Shown: positions 11,207 to 22,676 of the stretch, piece by piece
Layout: every line of letters begins with the position of its first letter
Position numbering within the stretch: the stretch's first letter is position 1
From: Telopea speciosissima
Lineage: Eukaryota; Streptophyta; Magnoliopsida; Proteales; Proteaceae
Direction of reading: 5' to 3'
NCBI RefSeq assembly: GCF_018873765.1
Contig: NC_057919.1
Location: forward strand, 69,062,984-69,126,983
DNA length: 64,000 bases
The notes under the pieces: model-generated
Databases searched by the model: none
The model's input: the letters and a program-made list of their open reading frames with translations, nothing else
What the model was told of the DNA's origin: nothing
Translations under genes and position numbers: made by a program

Positions 11207-11737
11207 ATGGGTTTGTCGTCCGGAGTCTTCTTCAGTCTCAGACGAAGACTCTTGTCTCCAACGGTGTTGGTCTGTTTCAGTCTCCTCTGTCTTTGTTCTC
11301 TAACGACCGCCGATGACCAACTCACTGCGTATGAGATCCTTCAATCCTACGATTTCCCGGTGGGTCTCCTCCATACGGGGGTATCAGGTTACGATTACGA
11401 CAGTTCTACCGGCAAATTCTCTGTTTACTTGAATGAAACTTGTAGTTTTACTATTCAGAATTCCTACGAACTCAAATACAGATCCACAATTAAGGGCTAT
11501 ATCACCAAGGACAAGATCACGCAGCTTCAGGGTATCAGTGTGAAGGTGTTCTTGTTCTGGGTCAACATCATCGAGGTTACTCGGATTGGCGATCAGCTCG
11601 ACTTCTCTGTGGGTATCACTTCTGCTGATTTCCCCGTGGTAAACTTCGACGAATGTCCCCAGTGTGGATGTGGTTTCGATTGCAAGAAGGGGCAAGTAAG
11701 GAGAATCAGAACAAACCCTTCTGTCTCTTCATCTTGA
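11207..11737 (+). CDS. DUF538 family secreted protein, copy 2
   Basis: This 176-residue single-exon ORF is a close paralogue of the gene at 8043. A basic LRRR start precedes a hydrophobic stretch (about residues 16-34, SPTVLVCFSLLCLCSLTTA), a likely signal peptide. The DUF538 core follows: LTAYEILQSYDFPVGLL, TGKFSVYLNETCSF, GYITKDKITQLQGISVK, FLFWVNII and the CGCGFDC motif. The tail KKGQVRRIRTNPSVSSS differs from copy 1 and is basic. A GCAA|GTAAGG sequence at about 11692 looks like a possible splice donor, so an alternative C-terminus after CGCGFDC cannot be excluded. The start codon is the first ATG of this frame and sits in a purine-rich context after the CT repeat. It is probably secreted; its molecular function is not known. 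Confidence 0.92.
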   Translation: MGLSSGVFFSLRRRLLSPTVLVCFSLLCLCSLTTADDQLTAYEILQSYDFPVGLLHTGVSGYDYDSSTGKFSVYLNETCSFTIQNSYELKYRSTIKGYITKDKITQLQGISVKVFLFWVNIIEVTRIGDQLDFSVGITSADFPVVNFDECPQCGCGFDCKKGQVRRIRTNPSVSSS

Positions 11738-11988
11738 TTTGTTTACTTCAAGTTCAAATAATTTACACCGGAATTTGTATGGCCCATCCGCCTTTGCTTG
11801 TTCTCTTCAGTTTCCTTTGTTTTAGTTGGACCAGTTTGGTTCTTTTCTCCCTTTCTGATTTTTCTAGTGTTTGTGGGTTTGTCATGGCTATTTTTGTTTG
11901 GGGGGGGGGGGGAAGGAATGCATTGGGGAGGTCAGTATGTAAGGATATGATTCACAGGCTAGACCATAGCATCAAGCTCTGTTCTTAG

Positions 11989-13299
11989 TGTGGTTGAATT
12001 GAAAAGATTCATTTTCTGGATCCGGATAGCAGTTCTGATTGTTATGGTATCTGATATTGTTGAGTTATACTATTCTTCAAATATGCCCTAATTAAAGTTC
12101 TGACTCCAACCTATATCCTTATTGATTCAACTCTATCATGTGATGGTGAATGCTTGTTGATTGTTCATAGTATTTGATTTCTCCAAATGCTGCTAAGCAC
12201 TTTTTGTCTTGAATTCTGGCTACTTATCCTGCTGCTTCATGTAATTAGGGTCAAGAGAGAAATAGGTTAAGATTATACAAACTGCTTGTATTGGAGTTTT
12301 GTTGGGGCATCCATTGGATTCTTAAGTCGTTTTTTGTGATTATTTGGGACTTAATTATAATTTACATTGTGCAGTATTCTGAAGATAGGTCTTAATCTTC
12401 CTATCTTTCTAGTTGAGAGAAGCTATCCGGAAGCTCAATCATTTAGTGATTTAGTCAAGTATGCTCTAGAGTATTAATGCTGAATCAGGCATTAGTTAGC
12501 CACATATGCTGCAAGCTTGCTACTGGCAGTTTTGTCCGACTTTGTCACAGCAATATGCTGGACCCCCTCCTAGTAGTTTTGACCCACTTTCATAACTTTG
12601 TTATCATTGTTTCAAACTCCTAGTAGTTGCCATATACTCTTACTATCCTACACAAATCAATCCACAGAAACTACTCTTAGTTTTGTAGAGCTAGCCAAGT
12701 ACATACCAAGCTCTGCTACCATTTTGGGTTCCTTTGGGGCCTTGGCAATTTGGATGGGGTTATTCTGGGATGACATGGTATTACATTTTACTTCCTTGTC
12801 CTGCAATGACTGTCCCCTCTGAAAAGGCCCAAAGTAAAAGGAGCAGTGTTAAATCATAAAAAACAATCTCATTTCTCAACATTGCTATTTCACTAAAACC
12901 TTTTTCAAATTTGACAATAAGTGAATGTGGTAATCAACGCAGGGGAAAATTAGTAAACTTAACAAAAACCCATTACTTGATTTGAGAGATGGACAAAGAA
13001 TTTGTAACACACCAAATAGGAAGCAGGACTCCGATAAGTCATTTACTTGATTGTGTAAACAGAAGCAGCAGTACTTGGTGATGATTGTGGATTGATTCAA
13101 GTCCTCCAAGAGTTCTCCAGCCGCAATTATTGCACTCACAAGATGGCAGCAACAGTAGCGATCGATGGGAAGAACAAAAAAAAAATAGAAGGATAGATAG
13201 AAAGGGGAAAAAAAAATCTTAGAACAGTAAAATAGAAATAAAGAATTGATGAGGAAGAAGAAGGGATAGGATAGATAGGGGATAGGGATAGGGATAAGG
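11989..13299. other. Intergenic, no gene recognised
   Basis: The stretch has AT-rich non-coding composition and a poly-G run of about 12 bases near 11900. No open frame longer than about 85 codons and no familiar domain were seen. Confidence 0.4.
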
Positions 13300-13830
13300 A
13301 AGGGGGGGGGGTTAGGCTATCTCAGCCTTGGGTCTCTCTCACCTACAGCTATCTCAGCTGTTGAACACCAGTCTTGCTCGGACCAAACACTTGCAAGCAA
13401 GCAATAGAAATTCCATTAATCAAGTCTGAATTCTAGTACAACTGATGGGGCCTATTTATAGCTTGGCCTAAGCTTTACAAAATAGAAAGTTGAAAATTAG
13501 AAAGTAACGAAAAAGGAAACTACTAGAAGCCTCTTACAAGAGAATATTGAGGTTTGTACACCAAGTAATCTAAGACTTGCCTAAGTAAGACTAAGTAAGT
13601 AAACTGAAATAAAATTAGAAAGTAAATAAAAATAGAACTTAAGTAAATAGTAATTAATTAAATCAGAAATTAAATCTTCCTTCTCTTGCTATCTTCAGTG
13701 GGGCCCATAGAATCTCAAATATTTCCTTGGATTTCCTTCTCCATGCAAGACTTATGGATCCACAACACTGTTCACGTGAACAGTAGTTCGGGTACTGTTC
13801 ATGTGAACAGTAATTTTTATTTTTCAAGTC
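13300..13830 (-). mobile_element. Possible LTR-like fragment (minus strand)
   Basis: The minus strand shows a CTATAAATAGGCCCC TATA-type promoter at about 13445-13460 and LTR-like composition. On that strand the palindrome pair at 13767-13811 lies upstream of it. Neither LTR ends nor a target duplication was found, so this is a weak call. Confidence 0.3.
13767..13811. repeat. Tandem palindromes ACTGTTCACGTGAACAGT
   Basis: A perfect 18-bp palindrome at 13767-13784, centred on a CACGTG G-box, is repeated at 13794-13811 with one central change (CATGTG). The two copies are separated by 9 bp. The symmetry is stronger than expected by chance and could be a bHLH/bZIP binding pair or part of a mobile element's regulatory region. 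Confidence 0.7.
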
Positions 13831-13831
13831 T

Positions 13832-15735
13832 GTTTTTGTCCTGTTCTTTATGCTTTGATCTACATCACATATGTTATGAACGTGTTAAAAACATTTCATG
13901 GATAAAACTGAGTGGAGAATAAAAAATAACTAACCCAGCAAAGATGGGAATAATTGGAGGCAGTTAGCATAAGTGGGAAAGAACCTTTAAGTAGGTTTCG
14001 ATTGTAAAGTCTGAGAGGATCTGGGTTGAGCATCTACTGACAACTTAGCATGCTCTCATGGCTCCTGAGTTTGCAAGATTTCTTCTCGTTATGCATTGTG
14101 AAAAGAGGTGTCTGAAAACATGGAGGGATTTCTCTGGTGTCTGTAACTTGCTTTAGTTGTGAGGAAATTTGGCAGTTGGTGAAGCCTCTTGTAAGATGTA
14201 AGACACGATAGAATCTCAGCCACCCAAATGTGTAGCATGTTTGTCCTAATTAATGAACTTTGAAGCAATATTAATCTAGATGTTGTGCTTGCATATTCTT
14301 AGCTATGTTTGTTCAACTTGAGATAAGGACCCCATGGTTGATGGCATGAGGGTGAACAGCACATGCAACGTTGAAATTTTGCTAAAGTCATTAACATGTA
14401 TGGATATTTTTGACTCACCAAAAACCTGCAAGAGCTATTTGTCTAATCTTGATGTATTGGCTAAAGCAATCAACAGGGCTTTGGGTTTGTTTAGTGTTGT
14501 ACATCTATTCTTCATAAGGAAAAACCTTTTGGACCTTATCCAAAGTTGGGGCTCTCGTGTTCTTTGGAACCGGAACTGGCCATCTTCATTGGAGTGTTTG
14601 AAAATGTGGATCCTTTGATTCAAGTTGTTTGCCTTGCTGTTTGTTTGTTTTCGTAGTGTGCCTCCTTAGGCTTGGCTGTTGCTGGGGTTCCTTAGTATCT
14701 TGGGTTTGTGCTAGAGATCTTTGGTGTATCTTCCAGGCCCTTGTATATTTCTCTTCCCCTCTTTCCTCTCTTTCTAATAAAGTTGATACCCATCAAAAAT
14801 TATAAAAATAAAAACCTTAGGACCCCTTGTTTTCTATATCTACATTTTTTTTTGCATCAATGTTAGTGCCATTTAAATGTACTGCCCAGGAATAGCACTA
14901 GGTGGTGCATTTTGTAGTTGGTTTGGTGCTGCTGCAGACTGGAGGATAGTATCTTTACCATCCAAACATGACAATTCTCAAACATAATTTATTTGCATTC
15001 TTATTATGCATCCTTTTCCTAGTATCATCCATGCAATTCTATGTTGTGTGGAGGCATTATCACTAGTTGATTGCAACAGTAGAGAAACATAGATTTACAA
15101 GGTTCACCCACCAGGGGTTTCATCCTTGGCTGAAGACAATCTGCAGAAAAGTTTCACTAACCAAAGGAGTAAGTAAATCCATCAGGGGAACCCCAAGAAC
15201 AAAAACCCCCCCTAAGCAAAAACCCAAAACATAGGACCCAGAGGAAGAAAACCCCTTGTTTTAGATGGGGGTCTCTCACAAATTCTCTCAAAATCCAAAC
15301 CATAGTACCATCAGCTATTGCTTGTAAACAGATGCCAACTGCTTCATTGTTTTGTAAATTGGTATGGGTTGAATACTTGAATGTGACAGGTTTCAGATCA
15401 CCAACTCTTTTTCTTCTTATAAGAGAACAGAGGGAAAGTTTATAATTGGTGAAGTAAAAGGAACCATAAATGCAAATGGGGCTTCCAAAGGGTTCTTGAG
15501 AAAGAGAAGTGAAACAAAAGAACAAAAGTACAGCATATCAGAGAATGAAGTCATGAAGACTTCCAAAAACATCAACTGGGGCATCTTTAAAATTCCTTTT
15601 TGATTTTGGCCAAAGATATATTATTAGAGGAACTATTTGATGCAAAGGCTTATCACACTTGTTGCTTGTCCCACAAGTCCTACACATCAGAAACAGAGAC
15701 CAGTACAACTCTTGTTCAGAATAAATGATCTCGTA
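13832..15735. other. Intergenic; possible LINE 3' end
   Basis: Around 14640-14810 the sequence ends CTAATAAAGTTGATACCCATCAAAAA, which resembles the 3' end of plant L1-like LINEs. No coding domain precedes it. At about 15086-15106 there is an AGATTTACAAGGTTCACCC motif, the degenerate reverse complement of the copia LTR motif at 17362-18094. No gene is supported. Confidence 0.3.
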
Positions 15736-16150
15736 GTGCACAGGCTCATTTTCGTTTTAGGGGTTTAGGAAATCTTTGAGTTCAGTTGGACCCTTCTATG
15801 CTAGTGTCTGATCCTTTTGAGTTCTGAACACAAGTGATATGGTAACTTATCTGCCATGAATTTGTTCTATGCATCTAGTTGCCATGAGCTATCTTATTGG
15901 CCAATAGCTTCCAAATTAGGTGATTAGGGGAATAAAAATCCCAAAACCAGTCCAAGTTCAGTGGGATTAGTTCAGCCTTATGGTTGAAGGAACCAAACAA
16001 GCTTTTCTGGTCCTTTTTCAAACGTGGAAATGTGATATGGCTGTGGGAGCAGGGACGAAGGAAACGCTCTGTACCATCCATGGACAATCCGTTGAAGATG
16101 CTATTACTTGTCCTACAAGAAGCCCAGACACGATAGATCCAGAAGAATAG
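15736..16150. repeat. Diverged duplicate of the DNA flanking copia element 2
   Basis: This stretch (GCTCATTTTCGTTTTAGGGG, CCATGAATTTGTTCTATG, GAAGGAACCAAACAAGCTTT, GAAGATGCT) matches 55382-55530 and 61840-61995, which lie on either side of the copia element at 55662-61596. A further match (TCTCGCCAATGTTTCAGC, ATGGATCAAG) occurs at 17047 and 62054. The two regions are therefore old copies of one longer sequence. Confidence 0.65.
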
Positions 16151-16199
16151 GTTGTTTGAACGGATTGTCAAAAATCTGAATTTGATTTGCATCTGTACC

Positions 16200-16528
16200 C
16201 ATATCCGTATTCGCTCAGAGGGTATTTGTATCCGAATTTGGATATCCAGAAAAATCTATCCAATTCGAATAGATATTAATAAATATTAAACAAAATTAAA
16301 TAACTAATGATCGTAGAGGGTTCTTGAAGATTTGACAGGTTCTAAAGAGCTAGAAAAAGAGCTAAGACAACTGAGAGACATGGATTGAGTGTGACATGGG
16401 GGAGGAAGGTCTGAATTACACAAATCAAGGATGCAACCGGATAGTTGATGAAAATCCAAATTCAATCCGCATCCGTTTCCATTTAGGAATATCCTGATCC
16501 TATCTCATCAGATCTGTTTACATCTCTA
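16200..16528. mobile_element. Degraded hAT-like MITE ('ATCCG' repeat type)
   Basis: The right end is GATCTGTTTACATCTCTA (16511-16528), matching the terminal repeat of the hAT-like element at 19709-20318. The interior has the same ATCCGTATTCG / GGATATCC words. The left terminal repeat is missing or too degenerate to see. Confidence 0.45.
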
Positions 16529-17361
16529 GTTCAGAATGCCATTTCAGATAGGCCAACAGAGGGATATTCTTCAGAGGACAAAGAATATTCAAACCCCAAG
16601 ATTTGTAAGAGAACTGATGGAGGTTGAAGAACACATTTCAACCAGCCATGGAGTGGACAAGGCCATTGTATACGATATGGACGGGCCAAACTGGCTAGGG
16701 AATCTACCAAAACATTTTCATCCCTAGAAATATAAAAAAAGAAGCATGCTCTGAAACATGATATAAGAGAAGATATCCGCCAGAGTAGGATGGAGAGATA
16801 GTGGTTGTGGAGATGACGGGTTCAATAGTGGGTTCCAGATGCTTGAGTTCATGGGTAGAAGACTTAAGGCTATGTTCAGTATGCTTCTTATTATACACTG
16901 AGAATGCATTCCAAGAACACATGCCAAACTCAACCTAAGTATTAGTAGGGCTGCAACTTGGGTGTGGATTGGGGAATAGAGACTGAATTTGTAAAGCAGG
17001 TGAGGGTGAATAGGGGGGGAGGGGTTGGTCCAGAATCCAGAATGGTTTCTCGCCAATGTTTCAGCCATGGATCAAGATATTGGTATCATATCGTTGTCGC
17101 TGGTACTTGATACCAATACAGATCAATATTGGCCAAGAAGTGAACTGATTTTATGGCCGATTCGGTCCTGGTATGGGTAAATATGTAACAATCGGTATCG
17201 TATCATTGTTGGTTTCAGCGGTGATCGATACGGCTATTGTTATGTGTCTGTAATTTTTGTGCCCGTTTCAAAGATTGACTTGCTCCGACATTTTCTGGTG
17301 GCGACCCGAATGAGATTTTTTCTAAGGTTTGTGATGGTAGCAGTGGGCTTAGGCCAATAAG

Positions 17362-17748
17362 AGTAGTATTTATATGTTATAACTGTGTTGTTGTGTAAGC
17401 AAGTGAAGTCAGATTTGGGATTTTCGAGCTAGGATTTTTCGGCGACAGTTGTTGCCGCCGTTTTGGGTGTTCTTGAGAGATTTCCATTGTAATCTTTTCT
17501 TTCATTACATGGTGAATCATCTTTAGCTTCGCCCATGGATGTAGTACATCACATTGGTATGTGAACCACGTTAAATCTCTGTGTCAACTTTGTTTGTTCT
17601 ATTTTGTTTGTTCGTGTTTCGTAGTGTTTGTTTTAAAAGCTATCAATACTTATAGCATTGGTTTCGACTGGTTTGGGATTGGGAGACCTTAACAAGCTTC
17701 GAGCGTTAAGCTATTCATCTGAAACACCAATTAAAGACCAACAATAAG
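17362..17748 (+). repeat. LTR fragment, tandem copy 1 (copia-like)
   Basis: This is the first of two tandem copies with a start-to-start period of about 387 bp. It contains GTGAACCACGTTAAATCTCT, a motif typical of the R/U5 part of plant copia LTRs, preceded by CATGGTGAATCATCTTTAGC. It ends at CAACAATAAG, the same word that ends copy 2 and precedes copy 1. Confidence 0.7.
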
Positions 17749-18094
17749 AGTATTTATATGTTATAACTGTATTGTTGTGTAAGCAAGTGAAGTCAGATTT
17801 GGGATTTTCGAGCTAGGATTTTTCGGGGACAGTGTTACCACCGTTTTGGGTGTTCTTGAGAGATTTCCACTGTAATCTTTTCTTTCATTACATAATGAAT
17901 CATCTTTAGCTTCGCCCATGGATGTAGTACATCACATTGGTGTGTGAACCACGTTAAATCTCTGTGTCAATTTTGTTTGTTCATGTTTTGTAGTGTTTGT
18001 TTTAAAAGCTATCAATACTTATAGCATTGGTTTCAACTGGTTTGGGATTGGAAGACCTTAACAAGCTTAACACCAATTATAGACCAACAATAAG
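17749..18094 (+). repeat. LTR fragment, tandem copy 2 (copia-like)
   Basis: This second tandem copy is 346 bp long. It is highly similar to 17362-17748 except for a few substitutions (TTCGGGGACAG for TTCGGCGACAG) and a deletion near the end. Unequal crossing-over or template switching could have made the tandem. No internal domain of an element is nearby. Confidence 0.7.
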
Positions 18095-18631
18095 GTGGAC
18101 AGAGGAGATTGTATCAGCAAATTAATTAGTTTACTCCCTTTTTAGTTTATGAAAGTGTAATCATACAAATCACACACTAATCCCAAAATGTAAACCAACT
18201 TTTAGGGCTGTGGAATGGTAGATATACACAACACACGCCACACACACACACACCCGAAGGTAATGTCTTTGGGGTAAAAGATTGGTTTTATACGTTCCAT
18301 TTGACTGCAAGGGAAATTGAGGGGATGGGAAATGAAATTTTCAAAATCGTAATAAAGAAACTTTTGTAAGCATTACTCCAACATGGTTATGTCATTAACT
18401 CCAAATCATTTCCTATGCAAACATCAATGGAATTCCATATGATTCTATTTACTAGGAGGGGAACAATTTATACATAGACTGATTACAAGCGAAAGGCAAT
18501 TAGTCTTTCTTTAATTTTCATATTTTTGTCCTCCTAAAAAGAGGCCTGAGATGAGATTTGCAGAGATTTTTTGAACTGTAACTAAGAGGTAAGAACACCT
18601 CTCTCATTCATTTGGTTCGATTATGTTAATT
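18095..18631. other. 3' flank of LEA copy 1, duplicated near copy 2
   Basis: A (CA)n repeat is at 18239-18253. From about 18430 the sequence (GATTCTATTTACTAGGAGGG, TACATAGACTGATTA, GAGATTTGCAGAGATTTTTT) matches 25130-25330 next to the LEA pseudogene. The duplication unit therefore extends beyond the coding exons into the 3' flank. Confidence 0.6.
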
Positions 18632-19095
18632 CTAGTGTTGCCTAGCCTTGTTCACCAGCATCTCCCGAAGCGCAGACACGTCGATTTCGCCTGCACCATT
18701 CTCTGGACGGTAGTAACCAGAGACTGGGTCTGGTGACACAAATTTAGTTTCCGATGCTTCTTTCATGGTTCCCCTGATCTCCTCCCCTGCTTTCACCACG
18801 CTGCTCCTCGACCCACTTCCTTCGATGTTCGTTGGAACAACACCCTGAGATACTACAGCGTAACCTCGTCTGCTCATCATCATCACCCATGGACACAACC
18901 AGAACAATTAAACATGTTAAGACATTGATGCCAGTGTGATTCCCTTTCAAGAGAGGAAATTGGGAACGAAGAAGAACAGATGCAAGAGTTGTTTTTTTGT
19001 TTTTTCTTTTTGATTTCGTCTTACCTGTAAATTGATACTGAGACGCCATCGACAAGAGCTGAAAGAAGCTTTGCGTTTGAAAGAGAGCGAGCCAT
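18632..19095 (-). CDS. LEA_3 / SAG21-type protein, intact copy (two exons)
   Basis: Exon 1 is complement(19025-19095), 71 bp, encoding MARSLSNAKLLSALVDGVSV then SIY and the first two bases of an Arg codon. Exon 2 is complement(18632-18869). The intron is about 155 bp with a GT donor (CAG|GTAAGA) and a CAG acceptor. The spliced product is 102 residues. It shows the SAG21/LEA5 signature: an N-terminal MARSLSNAKLL-type targeting peptide, RRGYA just after the junction, then ETKFVSPDPVSGYYRPENGA and a C-terminal LREMLVNKARQH. Group LEA_3 proteins are small, mitochondrion-directed and induced by oxidative stress, senescence or dehydration; the family gives this, not the sequence. The junction was set by the conserved YR|RGYA reading across exons. 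A full paralogue is at 37544 and a broken one at 25333. Confidence 0.92.
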
Positions 19096-19232
19096 TCTGA
19101 TTTGAATGAGTGATTGAAGCGATTGTTTTACTTCCACCTTCAAAATTAGGATATAACAAAACCTTCTGCAACAATCCTCCTCTCCCAAAGTCTCTATCTC
19201 TCTCTCTTTCTCTTTCGTGACTCTAATCTGTT

Positions 19233-19300
19233 TTTATATAGAGAGGAGTCAGAGCAGAGGCTCTTGAACTTTCGCGTGGAGTTCCCTCCAAAAAGAAATA
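19233..19300 (-). promoter_or_regulatory. TATA box and conserved upstream block of LEA copy 1
   Basis: On the minus strand a TATATAAA box (complement 19233-19240) lies about 140 bp upstream of the start codon. Immediately upstream is a block reading GGAGGGAACTCCACGCG, then AAAGTTCAAGAGCCTCTG. The same block with few changes sits next to the TATA box of LEA copy 3 at 38101-38150. It contains GAAagTTCaaGAG, close to a heat-shock element, at complement(19259-19275). Confidence 0.6.
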
Positions 19301-19708
19301 ATTTATATTCTTAAGAAGAAGATTCCTAGCAAATACTGACCAACAAATAAGAAATTTCAGTGTAACCGTTTAAACTTTATTAAAGAAAACAAAAAAAAAA
19401 AAGTAAGAAAGAAAAAAAGGGGCAAAGGGTTGATGGTCAGGAAGTTGTCAAAAGTTGGTCCACACTGGTAGGCTTGATCGGAATTGATTTATTAAAGTCC
19501 ATGCTTAGACCGATAGTTAGGCATGGACATATGTTTATATTCACAATGCTTGGTTGTAGTTTGATAAGAATTTGATTGGGATCGATTAACCCTGGTAATC
19601 GACTATTTATAGCGTGATCAGACTTTTTATAGCTCCTTTTTTTGGGATAACTAGATTTTTTTATAGCTTGATAAACTCATTTGTGGCCTATTTACAGTCT
19701 ATTTATAT

Positions 19709-20318
19709 TAGAGACGTCAACAGATATTCGAATGCGTTCGAATATCCGTTTAGGAGAATCCGAATCCGTTTGAAATTAAACGGATACGAATATGATAATC
19801 ATTCTATTTGATCTATTATTATCCGATTTGTTTAGTAATTCGACGGTAATAAAATGTTTAAAATATATCTCTGTGTCCGTTTATCTTTTTAAATTACCTT
19901 ATTGGATTTTGTTATCTTATTTTTATAATTTTATAAGTTAAGATAATGTGATTCTTTTTCTATATTTCCTATTGGTTTATATATATTATTTTATGTAATG
20001 TGATACATGGAATCACACATATCTATGTGAGAAAATCAAAGACTAAGAAGAATAGAAGAAAGGTAAGTGTTGAACTCTCAAGTTTCAATCCTCACCCTCA
20101 TCATAAAAATGGTAAAGAAGTCAACGGATAGGCGAAAATTCGTATTCAATCCGTGTTCATATCTATTTTGGAGAATTCGTATTCAAAAAATCACTATCCG
20201 AAAACTATCTGAATCTGTCCAAAAACTAATAGGATATTATCTGAATTCGTCCGAATATAAACTGATACAAATATGATGACGCCACTATCCAACCAAATTC
20301 GATCCGTTTACATCTCTA
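19709..20318. mobile_element. hAT-like non-autonomous element, 610 bp
   Basis: The ends are TAGAGACGTCAACAGAT on the left and GATCCGTTTACATCTCTA on the right, imperfect inverted repeats beginning TAGAGA. The flanking 8-mers are ATTTATAT (19701-19708) and ATTTAAAT (20319-20326), 7 of 8 matching, as expected for an aged hAT duplication. The interior is rich in ATCCG/CGGAT words shared with 16200-16528 and 40046-40283. There is no transposase. Confidence 0.7.
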
Positions 20319-20416
20319 ATTTAAATTTTAATTAATTATTTTAAATAATAATTATAACATGCCTGATTAACATGATCCTAATTATAGATCGATAACCAAA
20401 TTAATCGAATATAAGT

Positions 20417-20628
20417 ATGTCCATGCCTAATCTAGGAGGCCTAATTAACTATATATCACAATATAATGTCAATTGTCAATGCCGATTCCTATCCCACTCG
20501 GTTGAAAATAAGGCCTCCTATGGAGTTTGCCTAGATAGGGAAGTTTCAATCCATCTTCTTTTTTTCCTCAATAAACTGGTCAATGCTTTTTTCCTGGTCA
20601 AGGATGGCGCTTTGATTCGACAAATTAG
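20417..20628. repeat. Segmental-duplicate block, left part
   Basis: The stretch GCGCTTTGATTCGACAAATTAG and its surroundings match 39310-39345 and 41255-41295. It continues beyond the transposon at 20629-22676 with AATTAAACACATGTCAATTTTGG (22738 onward). The three copies of this block were made by duplication together with or near the LEA genes. Confidence 0.6.
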
Positions 20629-22676
20629 GGCTATGTTTGGTATGAATGCCCATTCCCATTCCGGTTCTTAAAATAAAGAATGCACATTATTTGGATACAT
20701 ATTTTAATAAAATGCATTTTTTTTTTAAAAAGCAAGGCATTTCGTCGAACTACTTATGGACAAGAAGGAATCCACCGCTCGGTGACTTTCAGACTAAACT
20801 TAAGCTATGTAATCCCGTGGATTTCAAAAACATGGACGGCTATGTAATCTTATGGATTTCCACTAAACTCTAAAACCATGGGCAGATGTAGAAGTTTCAT
20901 AAAACCCACTTTTCAATACCAAAACCATCTGCTCTCCCGTTTCTGCCCACTCTCAATCTGAATATGTATGTGATGGTATCTACTCCAGTCTCTCTGTCCC
21001 TCTCTCCCCTCTTATTAGTCTCGTTTGATATGATCCACCACCATTTTTCTTCTAATTATATAGCCTCTCTCCTCCTCTTGCTTTAAAATTTTTATTTTTA
21101 GTAACATATTTGATCTGGTTTTTAGGTCGGTGGCTGAACAAAACTGTGAATGCCAGATCGAACTGAGTGGAGGGAGGGGGAGGGTGAATCAGTTCCCTTA
21201 AATTTTACGATGTCTTTTGTAAATCATACAGTCGCTTATAATCTCATCTCGCACCACCAGAATGTGGTCAGGTCTACCAAAACTGTAAACCCACTCTGTA
21301 AAACAGGGATTAGTCTCCAACAAATAAAAATAGAAATAGATACACGATTTACGTGGTTCACCTCACAGTATGTGAATGCTACGTCCACGAAGCAATGCCC
21401 CTCAGGGTTTCGTATATGCCTAATACTCAACAACAGTGCAATTAGCCGCCCCTACGGCCAAGGTACCCCTTACCCTGCTTCAACCTCTCACCTCAGTGAG
21501 AGCAAGGACTTCAATCCCCAATATAAAATGGCCTCGGCCTTATAATCAATCAACCCAATAATCAGATTTCAATCACAAACCCAACCCTTAACAGATTACA
21601 CAGGTAGATAATGGTTTGTGAACACGTTTACCTTTTCAAAGGAAAACTCCTAACTCCAAACGAATGCTGTGAGATCTTCAACAGGACGAATCAAACATTC
21701 GAATCCATTGCTAACGATCAAACCGATGTTTTCTGATGATTTCCTTCGCACCTATGCTCTCGAATCACATCGGAATAGTAGAAGACGACTTCTCCTCGAT
21801 TTTCTTCTTCACTAGGGCTCTAGAGAGATGCATTTTTGGTCCTTTAACGAGAATATATATACAATTCCAAAAGATACCCTTCGGACCAACCAAATAATGC
21901 CTCCACAACCATTTACTGATGACCACTACCACCACTGCCAAATCTTTGTTGCCAACAATAACAACACTTCTAAGAACACTAACAAAAACGAAAGAAATTG
22001 GAGAGCTGATAAAACCCATTAAACCAAACCCAAAATGAGGAGCTTCTACTATTCAGCTTCACAGGCAACGGCAGTGGCGGAGGAGACGCGAAGAAGTAAT
22101 CATCGCCATGGCAGAGGATGAAATGGACCAACAACATAGCAAAGCTCCTCATCATGGTTGTCTTCTACAGCGGCGACGACGGTGGCGGAGAAACCACCAA
22201 TGGAGAAGGATTTTCATGTTTTTCTACAGCAGTGCAAAGACAAGTTCAATGACCTCAATAAGAAGTACAGAGGGTAATGATATCTTCGGAAAGGGCACGG
22301 CTTGTACGGTTGTAGAGAACCAGAGCTTACCAGACATAATGGACAATTTATCCCCTAAGATGAAGAAGAAGGAGGTAAGGAAGCTACTCAATGCCAAGCA
22401 TCTCTTCTTCAGGGAGATACCATTGAGACGATTGCTTCGTGAGTTTCCCCTTTTTCATTTCTTTGGAACGACGATCAACGTGCATCACCCTTTGAAAGAA
22501 TCGGTCGGGAGTCAAGAGTCGAGGTCGGGTGAAGGAAAAGTCAAAACGAGAACGTGGAATGAGGTTTTTCCCAATCGAACGAGGTCCATTCTTCGTTTCA
22601 TTCTAATGAGAATGTGTATCAAACAGTGTTTCTGTCATTCTAGAATGTGTTATGAGGATGCATACCAAACACAGCC
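20629..22676. mobile_element. Non-autonomous DNA transposon of about 2 kb
   Basis: The left end GGCTATGTTTGGTATG and right end CATACCAAACACAGCC are inverted repeats of about 16 bp with one mismatch. Flanks ACAAATTAG and TAGCATTAG share six of nine bases. Duplicate copies of the locus at about 39320 and 41270 run straight through (CATATTTGGAGATTAC) without it, so they act as empty sites. The interior carries a minus-strand copia LTR fragment and a 196-codon ORF. No transposase domain was recognised. Confidence 0.55.
21330..21800 (-). mobile_element. Copia-type LTR fragment (minus strand)
   Basis: CGATTTACGTGGTTCACC at about 21345-21362 is the reverse complement of the LTR motif seen at 17550 and 17950. 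It is followed by LTR-like sequence including GTATGTGAATGCTACGTCCA. Similar fragments lie at 42420 and 55067. Boundaries are approximate. Confidence 0.5.

Noticed and set aside
13686..13922. 78-codon ORF across the palindromes
   Set aside because: Low-complexity chance frame in LTR-like DNA.
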